A stretch of 64,000 nt of DNA from Clostridium rhizosphaerae (GTDB taxonomy: Bacteria; Bacillota; Clostridia; Clostridiales; Clostridiaceae), in assembly GCF_016765585.1 (NCBI RefSeq), contig NZ_JAESWC010000004.1:62001-126000 (forward strand), read 5' to 3'. A program made the position numbers and the translations under genes. The notes below the pieces were generated by a model, which was not told the DNA's origin, searched no databases, and was given only the letters and a program-made list of their open reading frames with translations. Below, one piece after another: positions 18,502-26,582 of the stretch. Numbering within the stretch: position 1 is the first letter of the stretch; each line of letters begins with the position of its first letter.

Positions 18502-18936
18502 CTAATTCACCTCTCTTCCGTTAATTATGTTATATACCGCTTCTTCTGATGAAGAAGCTATAATATTATTCATCAGCTCCTCGTTTCCTAGAACGTTTGC
18601 TATTTCAGCAAGCTGAGCTAAATGACCTCCATTTTCCTTTGCAGCAAACGCAAAGACTAATTTAACAGGATCATTGTCTTTATTTCCAAATTCAACAGGA
18701 TTTTTGAGAATTATTAAACTAATATCTTCTTTAAAAACACTTTCATCTGGTCTTGCATGAGCTATTGCAATATAAGGTGCAATTACAATATACGGTCCCA
18801 ATTGCTTAACTGAATTAATCATATTTTCTATATACTTTTCAGTTATACTTCCGCAGTTTAAGAGCAGTTTTCCAGCCTCAGTTATAGCCTGCTCCCAATC
18901 ATTAACTTCAACTTGAGTTTTTATAAGTTCTTTCAT
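18502..18936 (-). CDS. PTS IIA component, ascorbate/fructose type
   Basis: A 144-residue EIIA of the PTS_EIIA_2 fold. The phosphorylated histidine is His60 in IAHARPDE. It could be a free IIA or the detached C-terminal IIA domain that PRD regulators of this class usually carry, since it starts 14 bases after the regulator remnant. It is followed immediately by IIB. Confidence 0.85.
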   Translation of the reverse strand: MKELIKTQVEVNDWEQAITEAGKLLLNCGSITEKYIENMINSVKQLGPYIVIAPYIAIAHARPDESVFKEDISLIILKNPVEFGNKDNDPVKLVFAFAAKENGGHLAQLAEIANVLGNEELMNNIIASSSEEAVYNIINGREVN

Positions 18937-18950
18937 ACATGTCGCTCCAT

Positions 18951-20211
18951 CTAGCTATTTAACAAAACTTTATCCTTATGTTTAATTTCATATCTTTTAG
19001 CTAAATAATCACTTTGCTTTTTAAATCTTAGGTTTTTAATTTGGTTTATATACTCAACATCAAGCAGAGGATTTACGTTTACTATTTGGTATCCAGGCAC
19101 TTCAATTGCAACTGTTGAAATTATAAAATCAAACTCCTCGTCCTTTATCTTATTTTTCACATCAGTTATAGCTATAGGCCCTACTATTTTCAACTCTGGT
19201 ATCAGTATTTTAAGCCTTGTACTTAAAATACTGGATGTAGCCATACCACTGCCGCATACAACCAGCACTCTTTGCATAAAACCATTTTGTACATTTCTCT
19301 CAAAGGCTGCCCCTATATACATTGCAATATATGCTACTTCATCTTCAGGAAAAGTACAATTTAATTGTGATTCATATTGGCTTAGAATTTTTTTAGTTAT
19401 CTCATAAATAAAAGTAATTCTATATTTTATCTGCTCGGTAAGTATATTCTCAATAGCAAGATTATTTCTAAGTCTATAAAGTGCAACCTTAAGATGAATT
19501 GTTAGTGAATTTATTAGTTCATAATCATTACTAAAATCTATTCCCAGATACTCTTCTGAATCCTGGATAATCTTTTTAGCAATTAAACTAGCTTCTTTTG
19601 CTTCTTCTGAGATATCTGCCTTTTCTATAAAGTATGATATTTTTGCACCTAAAAATCTTTTAGTAAGATAGTATAAATCACTGGAATCAACCTTATCTTT
19701 AAAAATACTATCAGCAAAGAACTTTTCTAATCTTCTCTTCATTTCCACATATCTCGAGTCCCTAATAAGTTTTCTTATTTAAGTTTAGATTATAGACTTT
19801 AAGCTTTTTATCTACGTAAGCAAGGTCTGCAATGATTGTGTTCTTACTTACGTTTAATAATGCAGATAATTTTTCAATAGTCATTGTAGATTCTTTGCTG
19901 AGTATATAAATGATGATTAAGAATTCTCTTTCTTGAGGTGAAAATACTCTGCTATTAAAATCCATAATAGAATGCAATAGTTTTTCCCTTTTGTCTTCAT
20001 CACAGCCTAAAAGTATTCCAAACCTTGGCTTTCTGAGCATACTGCACTTTAAAAGCTTTAGATACTCCTCAATAGTATCAAGATCATATCTTACAGTTCT
20101 TTCGCTTACATCTAAGCGCTCTGAGATTTTATTTATGCTTACGAAATCATTCAAGCCTAACATGTATTTGATAATTTCTTTTTGCCTTTTTGTCAGCGTA
20201 ATCATTTTCAT
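18951..20211 (-). pseudogene. Broken PRD/BglG-type PTS-responsive regulator
   Basis: Two pieces of one regulator. The first (20211/20205 to 19762) has two HTH domains (NKISERLDVSERTVRYDLD; LNVSKNTIIADLAYVDKKL). It stops at an in-frame TAG (19762-19764), yet the same frame continues with the family-like string GLEICGNEEKIRKVL. Sense then moves to another frame (19748 to 18951), which holds a PRD ending FPEDEVAYIAMYIGAAFER and an EIIB-like domain (VLVVCGSGMATSS). The span between the HTH part and the PRD is about 100 residues shorter than I expect for the family, so most of PRD1 seems lost. The better first start is ATG 20205 (GAGGG six bases upstream). Confidence 0.8.
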
Positions 20212-20324
20212 CCCTCATTTTAGAAAACATCTCGTCCTCTTTGATTTTATTATACATTAAGTTTTTTTCCTAAATAACTCAAAATATCTTCAACTAATGT
20301 GGCAAAATTCTAAAGCATAATCGC

Positions 20325-20358
20325 AAAAAAATAACTCTAAGGATATTTTACCTTAGAG
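20325..20358 (-). terminator. Terminator after the mannose-6-P isomerase gene
   Basis: CTCTAAGG (20335-20342) pairs exactly with CCTTAGAG (20351-20358). The minus strand continues with TTATTTTTTTG, giving a standard intrinsic terminator about 50 bases after the manA stop. Confidence 0.85.
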
Positions 20359-20410
20359 CTCTGGTTTTTATCTTGTTCAATTGTCAGTATCTTTAGCTTC
20401 TACAAAACTT

Positions 20411-22162
20411 TTATCTAACATAAGCTTTTATTGTAGCAATTTCTTTTCCTTCAGATTTTCCATAAGGCCTTATGGTATATTCCTCTATACATGCAGGAAT
20501 TATAAAGGTTTCTGCATAGTGTACTATAAAGGGTTCAAAGTTTCCAGAAGGGCTTTCTACTATAGCTTCTGCTCCTTCTACTAGATTTAGTACATTAACA
20601 CTTCCGTTGGTTTTATGAAGTACAGGCTTTGAAAACCAGTGTCGTATGGTTTCAATGAATTCTCTTGTGTGGAGTCCAGTTTTTTCAACTCTTATTCCAT
20701 CTTCTTCTGTTAAAACTTCTACTTGATCTATTAGATTTTCCTTTACCCATTTTGTATCTCTATCCCACTGGATAACTTTTTCTCCATGCTTTAAATGAAT
20801 TGGTCTTGGAAGGCCATCTAAGCCAACTCTTTCCCAATCCCATAGCTTAAAAGTAAAAATATATGGGGTAGCGCTTATTTCTAGAACCATAGAGTTTTTA
20901 CCGGAGCAGTGTATTGTACCTGCGGGAATTAGAAAATGATCATGTTTTTTTGCAGGAAATTTATTTATGTATTTATAATCTGGAAAAGAAATTTCTCCTT
21001 TTTCTGCTCTCTTTAAATCTTTTATCATCTCGTCTTTATCTATACCTTCTTTTACTCCAAGATATACACAGGCATCTTCTCCACAGTCCAGCATATAATA
21101 GCTTTCATCTTGAGTATAGTGCATTCCAAAGGTTTCTTGAATGTATTCTGTAAGAGGATGTACTTGAAGAGATAGATTGCCTCCTCCCATGGTGTCCAAA
21201 AAGTCAAATCTAATAGGAAATTCTGTTCCAAACCTGCTATGAACTCTTTCACCTAAAAGTTTTTTTGGTTCAAAAAATACGGCGTTTATTGAAGGAACTT
21301 CTACTTTCACCTCTCCAAACTTAAGATAAAGACTGTTTTCTTCTGGAACTCCATCAAAGCTCCAAGCAAAGTTTGGAGAGTCTTTATCTAAACCGCAAAC
21401 CTCTTTCATCCATTGACCGCCCCATACACCTGGATCAAAGTAAGGAACAACCCTAAAGGGCTTTTCTGCTACTTGTTTAAGACCTGCTCTTATAGCATCT
21501 CCTGTTATCATCTTGGGATTGTCCTTTTGATTTGTATCTATTAAATAATTTATTTGAGAAAAGATGTTCTTTTTATGCTTATCAGCTAATCTCCACTCTA
21601 CAAAATATCCTCTCTTATATTTTGATAGGATTGGATCTTTACAATTATTAGCTTTCCAATTTTCCATACCAGCTCTAAATCTAAGCTGAATCTCCCATCT
21701 AGCTAGATCAAAGTATAAAAGTATATCTCCTTTGGTTATTAGAGAAGCTCCCACTCCGTAAACTAAAACAATTCCTTCATTTAAGTTATCTATAGTACTT
21801 TGGGCCTCTTCTATTTTTTCTTGTATAAAAAGATCTTGAAGTTTTTTAGTAGTAAGTACTCCAAAGACTCTGTCCTCTGTTAAATAGTCTTTTATCATGG
21901 AGTTTATTGTATCTTCATTATAGGTATAATCTTCTGATTTGATCACTAAAGAAGGATTAAGTTTAGTAAAAGCTTGCAAAATTTCTTCTTCTCTAACTCC
22001 TGGATAAAAATCTAATACTAATATTACTTTTTCTTTTTTTAAAGTAGAAAATGATTGTTTTAGCTCTTTTAGTATATCTTCATAACCCTGCCATGCGCAT
22101 TTGTCATAGCCTTTTATAGATACTTCTGGATATTTATCATAGTTATTATATTTATCAGTCAA
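20411..22162 (-). CDS. Class I mannose-6-phosphate isomerase with N-terminal extension
   Basis: A 583-residue protein. Residues about 250-583 form a type I phosphomannose isomerase: zinc-site strings LQVHPLTEYIQE and IPAGTIHCSG are clear, as is PYIFTFKLWDWER. It interconverts mannose-6-P and fructose-6-P. The first 220 residues are not part of the usual isomerase. They contain VILVLDFYPGVREEE and a Rossmann-like pattern similar to nucleoside-kinase folds, but no intact P-loop. It is divergent from the ROK kinase gene across a promoter region with four repeated palindromes. Confidence 0.88.
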   Translation of the reverse strand: MTDKYNNYDKYPEVSIKGYDKCAWQGYEDILKELKQSFSTLKKEKVILVLDFYPGVREEEILQAFTKLNPSLVIKSEDYTYNEDTINSMIKDYLTEDRVFGVLTTKKLQDLFIQEKIEEAQSTIDNLNEGIVLVYGVGASLITKGDILLYFDLARWEIQLRFRAGMENWKANNCKDPILSKYKRGYFVEWRLADKHKKNIFSQINYLIDTNQKDNPKMITGDAIRAGLKQVAEKPFRVVPYFDPGVWGGQWMKEVCGLDKDSPNFAWSFDGVPEENSLYLKFGEVKVEVPSINAVFFEPKKLLGERVHSRFGTEFPIRFDFLDTMGGGNLSLQVHPLTEYIQETFGMHYTQDESYYMLDCGEDACVYLGVKEGIDKDEMIKDLKRAEKGEISFPDYKYINKFPAKKHDHFLIPAGTIHCSGKNSMVLEISATPYIFTFKLWDWERVGLDGLPRPIHLKHGEKVIQWDRDTKWVKENLIDQVEVLTEEDGIRVEKTGLHTREFIETIRHWFSKPVLHKTNGSVNVLNLVEGAEAIVESPSGNFEPFIVHYAETFIIPACIEEYTIRPYGKSEGKEIATIKAYVR

Positions 22163-22198
22163 ATTTCTCCCCCCAATTGTAATTACATTTCATTTTAA

Positions 22199-22227
22199 AT
22201 TCTACAATATGTAATTACATTTTTCAA
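22199..22227 (-). promoter_or_regulatory. Promoter of the mannose-6-P isomerase gene
   Basis: On the minus strand TTGAAA (22222-22227) and TAGAAT (22199-22204) are 17 bases apart. The operator-like palindrome TGTAATTACA (22210-22219) sits inside the spacer. Confidence 0.65.
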
Positions 22228-22246
22228 GTTTTATAACAAATCTGTA

Positions 22247-22275
22247 TTTACATTAGTAGAAAATCGGATTATAAT
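22247..22275 (+). promoter_or_regulatory. Promoter of the ROK / alpha-mannosidase operon
   Basis: TTTACA (22247-22252) and TATAAT (22270-22275) are 17 bases apart. One palindrome overlaps the -35 box and another lies just after the expected start point, an arrangement that suits repression. Confidence 0.75.
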
Positions 22276-22315
22276 TTACTTAAATTTAAAATGTAAATAC
22301 AAGGAGGCGGTATAT

Positions 22316-23242
22316 CTGAAATATTACATTGGGATGGATGTAGGTGGAACAAAAATTAAAGCTGCTATTATATCTTCTGCAGGAGATATTTTAGATGATA
22401 TAAAGGTTTTTGATTCCAAAAGCAAAGAAAGTAAGGAAAATATAATAAATAATTTTAAATTTATAATGAATGAATTAGTTAGAAAAAACAATTTGAATTC
22501 TATTAAATTAAGCGGCGTGGGCTTAGCTTTTCCTGGTCCTTTTGATTATGAAAGTGGTGTAAGTTACATTAAAGGCTTAAATAAGTATGAGCACATATAT
22601 GGCATAAACCTTAAAGAAGAATTAAAAACAGCTATAGAAAAGGACATAGAACTTAAAAAGAACTTTGAAAACGATTTTAAGATAGCTTTTTCTAATGATG
22701 GCGATTTATTTTCTCTGGGAGAATACTTAAAAGGTTATGCTAAAGATTCAATTAGGACAATTTGTATCTGCATTGGAACAGGTGCAGGATCTTCCTTTTT
22801 AGAAAGAGGCAGCCTTATAAAAGAAGCAATTAATGTACCAAAGGAAGGGTGGATATATCATACTGCCTATAGAGAAGGAATTGTAGATGATTATATATCT
22901 GCTAGAGGAATATTAGGCATAAGTAAGAATGTAGAATCCTTAAAATATATAAAAGAAGTGAGTCAATTGTATGACTTAGCAATGTCTGATAACTACGAAG
23001 CAAAGGAAGTATTTAAAGAGTTTGGAAAAAGACTTAGAGAAGTGATGATATCTTTCTTTAATGAATTCAAACCAGACACCTTTGTTATTGGAGGACAGAT
23101 ATCCAAAAGCTTTATATTCTTTGGAGATGATATTTCAAAGGAATGTAAAGCTAGAAGAATCAATTTGTATGTTTCAAAGGACACATCTGAATCTACTTTA
23201 AAAGGTGTTGCTATGCTATTTGGAGGTGAGGTATGTAAATAG
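22316..23242 (+). CDS. ROK-family sugar kinase, apparent CTG start
   Basis: A ROK kinase of about 308 residues. The phosphate motif MDVGGTKIKAA opens the protein and IGTGAGSSF is the second ATP-site string. The usual zinc motif CxCGxxGCxE is absent. The first ATG (22334) would cut away the first beta strand and lies 26 bases after AGGAGG. A CTG at 22316 stands 8 bases after AGGAGG and restores KYYIGMDVGGT, which matches the start MKYYMAFDLGGT of the ROK protein at 58499. I therefore take CTG as the likely start. Its context suggests mannose or a mannoside as substrate, not shown by the sequence itself. Confidence 0.85.
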   Translation: MKYYIGMDVGGTKIKAAIISSAGDILDDIKVFDSKSKESKENIINNFKFIMNELVRKNNLNSIKLSGVGLAFPGPFDYESGVSYIKGLNKYEHIYGINLKEELKTAIEKDIELKKNFENDFKIAFSNDGDLFSLGEYLKGYAKDSIRTICICIGTGAGSSFLERGSLIKEAINVPKEGWIYHTAYREGIVDDYISARGILGISKNVESLKYIKEVSQLYDLAMSDNYEAKEVFKEFGKRLREVMISFFNEFKPDTFVIGGQISKSFIFFGDDISKECKARRINLYVSKDTSESTLKGVAMLFGGEVCK

Positions 23243-23333
23243 GTTAAAGCAGCTATGAATGAATGTGTTAATAGTATAGCAAATATACTTTATTTAAATT
23301 AAAATGTAAACCTAAAAATGGAGGATTTAAATT

Positions 23334-25730
23334 ATGCTAGATAGAAAATGGACCATGTATATATTACATCATTCACACACAGACATAGGTTATACGGACT
23401 TACAGGAAAGAATAATTTATAATCACGTTGACTATATAAAGACTGCAGTAAATGCTGCAAAAGAAGGTCATAAAAATGGGACAATCGATAAAAACTTCAA
23501 ATGGAACTGTGAAACTTACTACTGCGTAGAAAGATTCTTAGAGGAAGCAACAGAAGAAGAAAAGCAAGACTTGTATGCAATGATTAAATCAAACAATATA
23601 GGACTATCAGCAACTTACCTTAACTTTACGGATTTAGTAGATAAAAAGGTACTTAATAAAAGAACAAAAGAAATGGTTGATCACTTTAAAGTACAAGGAA
23701 TAGATGTTAAAGTTGCTATGAATGCAGACGTTAATGGTGTATCTTTAGGAACTCTTGATGTGCTTTTAGATAATGGAATAGAATTCCTATTTACAAACAT
23801 TCATACACATCACGGAATGTATCCTCTTTACCAAAACCAAAAACCTTACTATTGGGAAAATAAAGAAGGGAAACGACTTTTAGTATTTAACGGAGAACAT
23901 TATAACTTAGGTAATGCTTTGGGTTTAATTTATAATAAAAATATTAATTTTATGACAGAAAATTATCTTGGAAAAAATGCTAAACCAAAAACTCATCTTG
24001 AAACACTTAAAGAAAATATAGTTAAGTACTTAACATCCTGTGAAGAAAATGGCTATGATTACAGCTTTATTCCTGCTTGTGTATCAGGAGTATTTAGTGA
24101 CAATGCGCCTCCAAATACAGATATTATAAGAACCATTACAGAATTTAATGAAGCTTATGGTGATGAAATACTTTTAGAAATGGTAACTATTCAAGAATTT
24201 TATGAAAAAATTAAAAATCAAGTAAAGGATGCACCTGTTTACAAAGGCGACCTCAATGACTGGTGGGCAAATGGTGTAGCAAGTACACCTTATGCTGTTA
24301 AACACTACAAAGAAGCTCAAAGGATGTATCACTTATGTGAAAGATTAGATAATGAAGGCCATGTAAGCAAAAAGGAATTAATACGACAAGCTGAAGATAA
24401 CTTGCTGCTATATGCAGAACATACTTGGGGACATTCAGCCACTATTACAAATCCTTATGATACCATGGTGCAAAACTTAGATATTAGAAAAACAAGCTAT
24501 GCTTCAAAAGCACATGAAGCCTCCGCTAAAAACTTAAACCGTATTACACATAGCAGAGGAGATAAACTTAGATATTACGATCTAAACGGTAAAGTAAAAG
24601 CAATCAGCCTATCAGATGAAAAAAGTAAGCAAGTAGTAGAATTCTATATAGAAGTATGGAGATACCCAGGAGTAAAAGTAATTTGTGAAACAACAGGACA
24701 AGAAATGAAGACTCAAATGTCTTCACATCCAAGGGGTGTTCTTATCAGCTTCGTAGATACTTTTGAAGCTAAGGAAGAAAAAATATACAGGTATGAAGAG
24801 GCAGATGCAAAAATTGAAGTAGCTAATTCAAGAGTCGCTTATGTTGGAGCAGAAAGAGTAAAAGACATAGTGAATAGCTACGATACAAAAAGCTATAAGC
24901 TACCTTACCAAATAGAAAACGAATATTTCAAAATAGCTTATGAAATAGGTAAAGGCGTAACTTCTTTCTACAATAAGATAGATAATATAGAAATGCTAAA
25001 AGAAGGAGATGCTAGATTCTTTACTCCAATATATGAAAATACTAAAATTAGAACAAACGTTTATTCAGAAAGAAGCATTTTAGGAAGAAATATAAGAGGC
25101 CTTCATGCAAAAAAATATATTGGTGAATTAGCAGAAGTAAAAATCATTGATAATGGTGAAATATTTACAACAATAGAGCTTATTTATGAGTTAGAAGGTA
25201 CCTACTTTAGCTCAGTGGTTATCAAACTTTATAACACTCTTCCAAAGTTAGAATTTAAGTATAAAATTGCTAAGACTTTATCTACAGATATTGAAAGCAT
25301 TTATCTGTCGCTAACATTAAACAATCTTGATGCAACATTATATGTAGATAAAAGTGATGCCATTATGAGACCAGGTATTGATCAAATACCAGGTACTTGT
25401 ATGGAATACTATCTTGTAGATAATGGTTTGATTTATGAGTCTAAAGAAAATACCATATTAATTCAAACAAAAGATGCCCCTCTTATCTATATGGGGGAAT
25501 TGAAACATCATCCAATATTACTTTGTGATAATAAGGAAGAATATAACAAAAGAGATGTGTACTCATGGATTATGCATAATACATGGGAGACAAACTTTAA
25601 AATAGATTTATCAGGTATCACAGAATTCTGCTATACATTAGACCTTATTAAGACAAAGGATGCAGAGCAAAGCTTTAAAACAATGAAAAATAAAAGTTGT
25701 GGTGTTGTAACCTTTATGACTAGTTTATAA
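23334..25730 (+). CDS. Glycoside hydrolase family 38-type alpha-mannosidase (short form)
   Basis: A 798-residue protein whose N-terminus HHSHTDIGYTD (zinc ligands His15 and Asp17) is the GH38 signature. MNADVNG (Asp132) is a candidate for the catalytic aspartate region. No signal peptide is present, so it acts inside the cell on imported mannosides. A GGAGG site precedes the ATG. It follows the ROK kinase by 91 bases and precedes the GntR gene. It is much shorter and clearly diverged from the GH38 enzyme at 29725. Confidence 0.85.
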   Translation: MLDRKWTMYILHHSHTDIGYTDLQERIIYNHVDYIKTAVNAAKEGHKNGTIDKNFKWNCETYYCVERFLEEATEEEKQDLYAMIKSNNIGLSATYLNFTDLVDKKVLNKRTKEMVDHFKVQGIDVKVAMNADVNGVSLGTLDVLLDNGIEFLFTNIHTHHGMYPLYQNQKPYYWENKEGKRLLVFNGEHYNLGNALGLIYNKNINFMTENYLGKNAKPKTHLETLKENIVKYLTSCEENGYDYSFIPACVSGVFSDNAPPNTDIIRTITEFNEAYGDEILLEMVTIQEFYEKIKNQVKDAPVYKGDLNDWWANGVASTPYAVKHYKEAQRMYHLCERLDNEGHVSKKELIRQAEDNLLLYAEHTWGHSATITNPYDTMVQNLDIRKTSYASKAHEASAKNLNRITHSRGDKLRYYDLNGKVKAISLSDEKSKQVVEFYIEVWRYPGVKVICETTGQEMKTQMSSHPRGVLISFVDTFEAKEEKIYRYEEADAKIEVANSRVAYVGAERVKDIVNSYDTKSYKLPYQIENEYFKIAYEIGKGVTSFYNKIDNIEMLKEGDARFFTPIYENTKIRTNVYSERSILGRNIRGLHAKKYIGELAEVKIIDNGEIFTTIELIYELEGTYFSSVVIKLYNTLPKLEFKYKIAKTLSTDIESIYLSLTLNNLDATLYVDKSDAIMRPGIDQIPGTCMEYYLVDNGLIYESKENTILIQTKDAPLIYMGELKHHPILLCDNKEEYNKRDVYSWIMHNTWETNFKIDLSGITEFCYTLDLIKTKDAEQSFKTMKNKSCGVVTFMTSL

Positions 25731-25801
25731 ACATTTACCTAGAATAAATTTTAGTGTAAGATTAAATAAGGTTTTACCTATATAGAGGAAGGAAGATTTT
25801 A

Positions 25802-26554
25802 GTGGTTAAAGATATGGAATCCAAGTCAAATATGCCTTTATATTATAAGGTACAAAACTATATATTAGATCTTATAAAAAACAATAAGCTAAAAGAAGGA
25901 GATTTAATCCCTACGGAAATGGAACTCAGTAATATGTTTAATATGAGTCGTCCTACTGTAAGACAGGGATTAAACACCTTGGTTTCAGAAGGCTACTTAA
26001 AAAGATTAAAGGGCAAAGGAACTTTTGTTACTAAGCCCAAAATTCTTCAGGAAAGTACCCGTTTTATAGAAAGTTATAATAGAGAGATGCACAAAAAAGG
26101 GTTGATTCCAGAAACCAAGGTATTAGAAATATCAATAAAAATTTGTCCTGATTTTTTGGTAGATAAGCTTGGTGTTGCAGAAGGAGATAAATTTATTAAG
26201 CTTAAAAGGCTTAGGTATGCTTATATAGAGAATAAAGAAGATAAAAAGCCTATTCTTTTAACTACAGTTTACATACCTTATAAAAAATTTCCTAACCTTA
26301 TAATGTATGATTTTGAAGAACGTTCTCTCTACGAAGTTTTTGAAGAGAATAATATTTATATCAAAAAAGCATTGAGAGAAATAGAGGCGCGGCTTTCTAA
26401 TAAGGAAAGCAGCAAACTATTAAAAATTAATGAAGGTTCGCCTATACATTTTATATCTTCTTTTGGTTATTTAGATGACGGTTCAATTATTGAATACTCC
26501 GAAAGCATATACCCAGGAGAGAGAAATAAATTTATAGTAGAAATAACTAGATAG
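25802..26554 (+). CDS. GntR-family regulator, HutC/UTRA type
   Basis: A 250-residue repressor-like protein starting at GTG 25802 (site GGAAGG upstream). Residues about 10-75 are the winged helix (LKEGDLIPTEMELSNMF, MSRPTVRQGLNTLVSEG). The C-terminal UTRA effector domain includes EARLSNKESSKLL and SIIEYSESIYPGERNKF. It is encoded within the mannoside operon and probably binds the palindromes at 22178-22301, with a phosphosugar as likely inducer. Confidence 0.9.
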   Translation: MVKDMESKSNMPLYYKVQNYILDLIKNNKLKEGDLIPTEMELSNMFNMSRPTVRQGLNTLVSEGYLKRLKGKGTFVTKPKILQESTRFIESYNREMHKKGLIPETKVLEISIKICPDFLVDKLGVAEGDKFIKLKRLRYAYIENKEDKKPILLTTVYIPYKKFPNLIMYDFEERSLYEVFEENNIYIKKALREIEARLSNKESSKLLKINEGSPIHFISSFGYLDDGSIIEYSESIYPGERNKFIVEITR

Positions 26555-26582
26555 TTTCAAAGTAAAATCAAAAAAAGGTGAA

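Larger units (their letters stand above)
22178..22301. promoter_or_regulatory. Four TGTAWWTACA operator-like palindromes
   Basis: Copies are at 22178-22187 and 22210-22219 (TGTAATTACA), 22243-22252 (TGTATTTACA) and 22292-22301 (TGTAAATACA). Two lie on or after the core promoter on each side. The TGTA-N2-TACA shape matches operators of HutC-type GntR repressors such as TreR. The GntR gene at 25802 is the likely partner. Confidence 0.7.
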
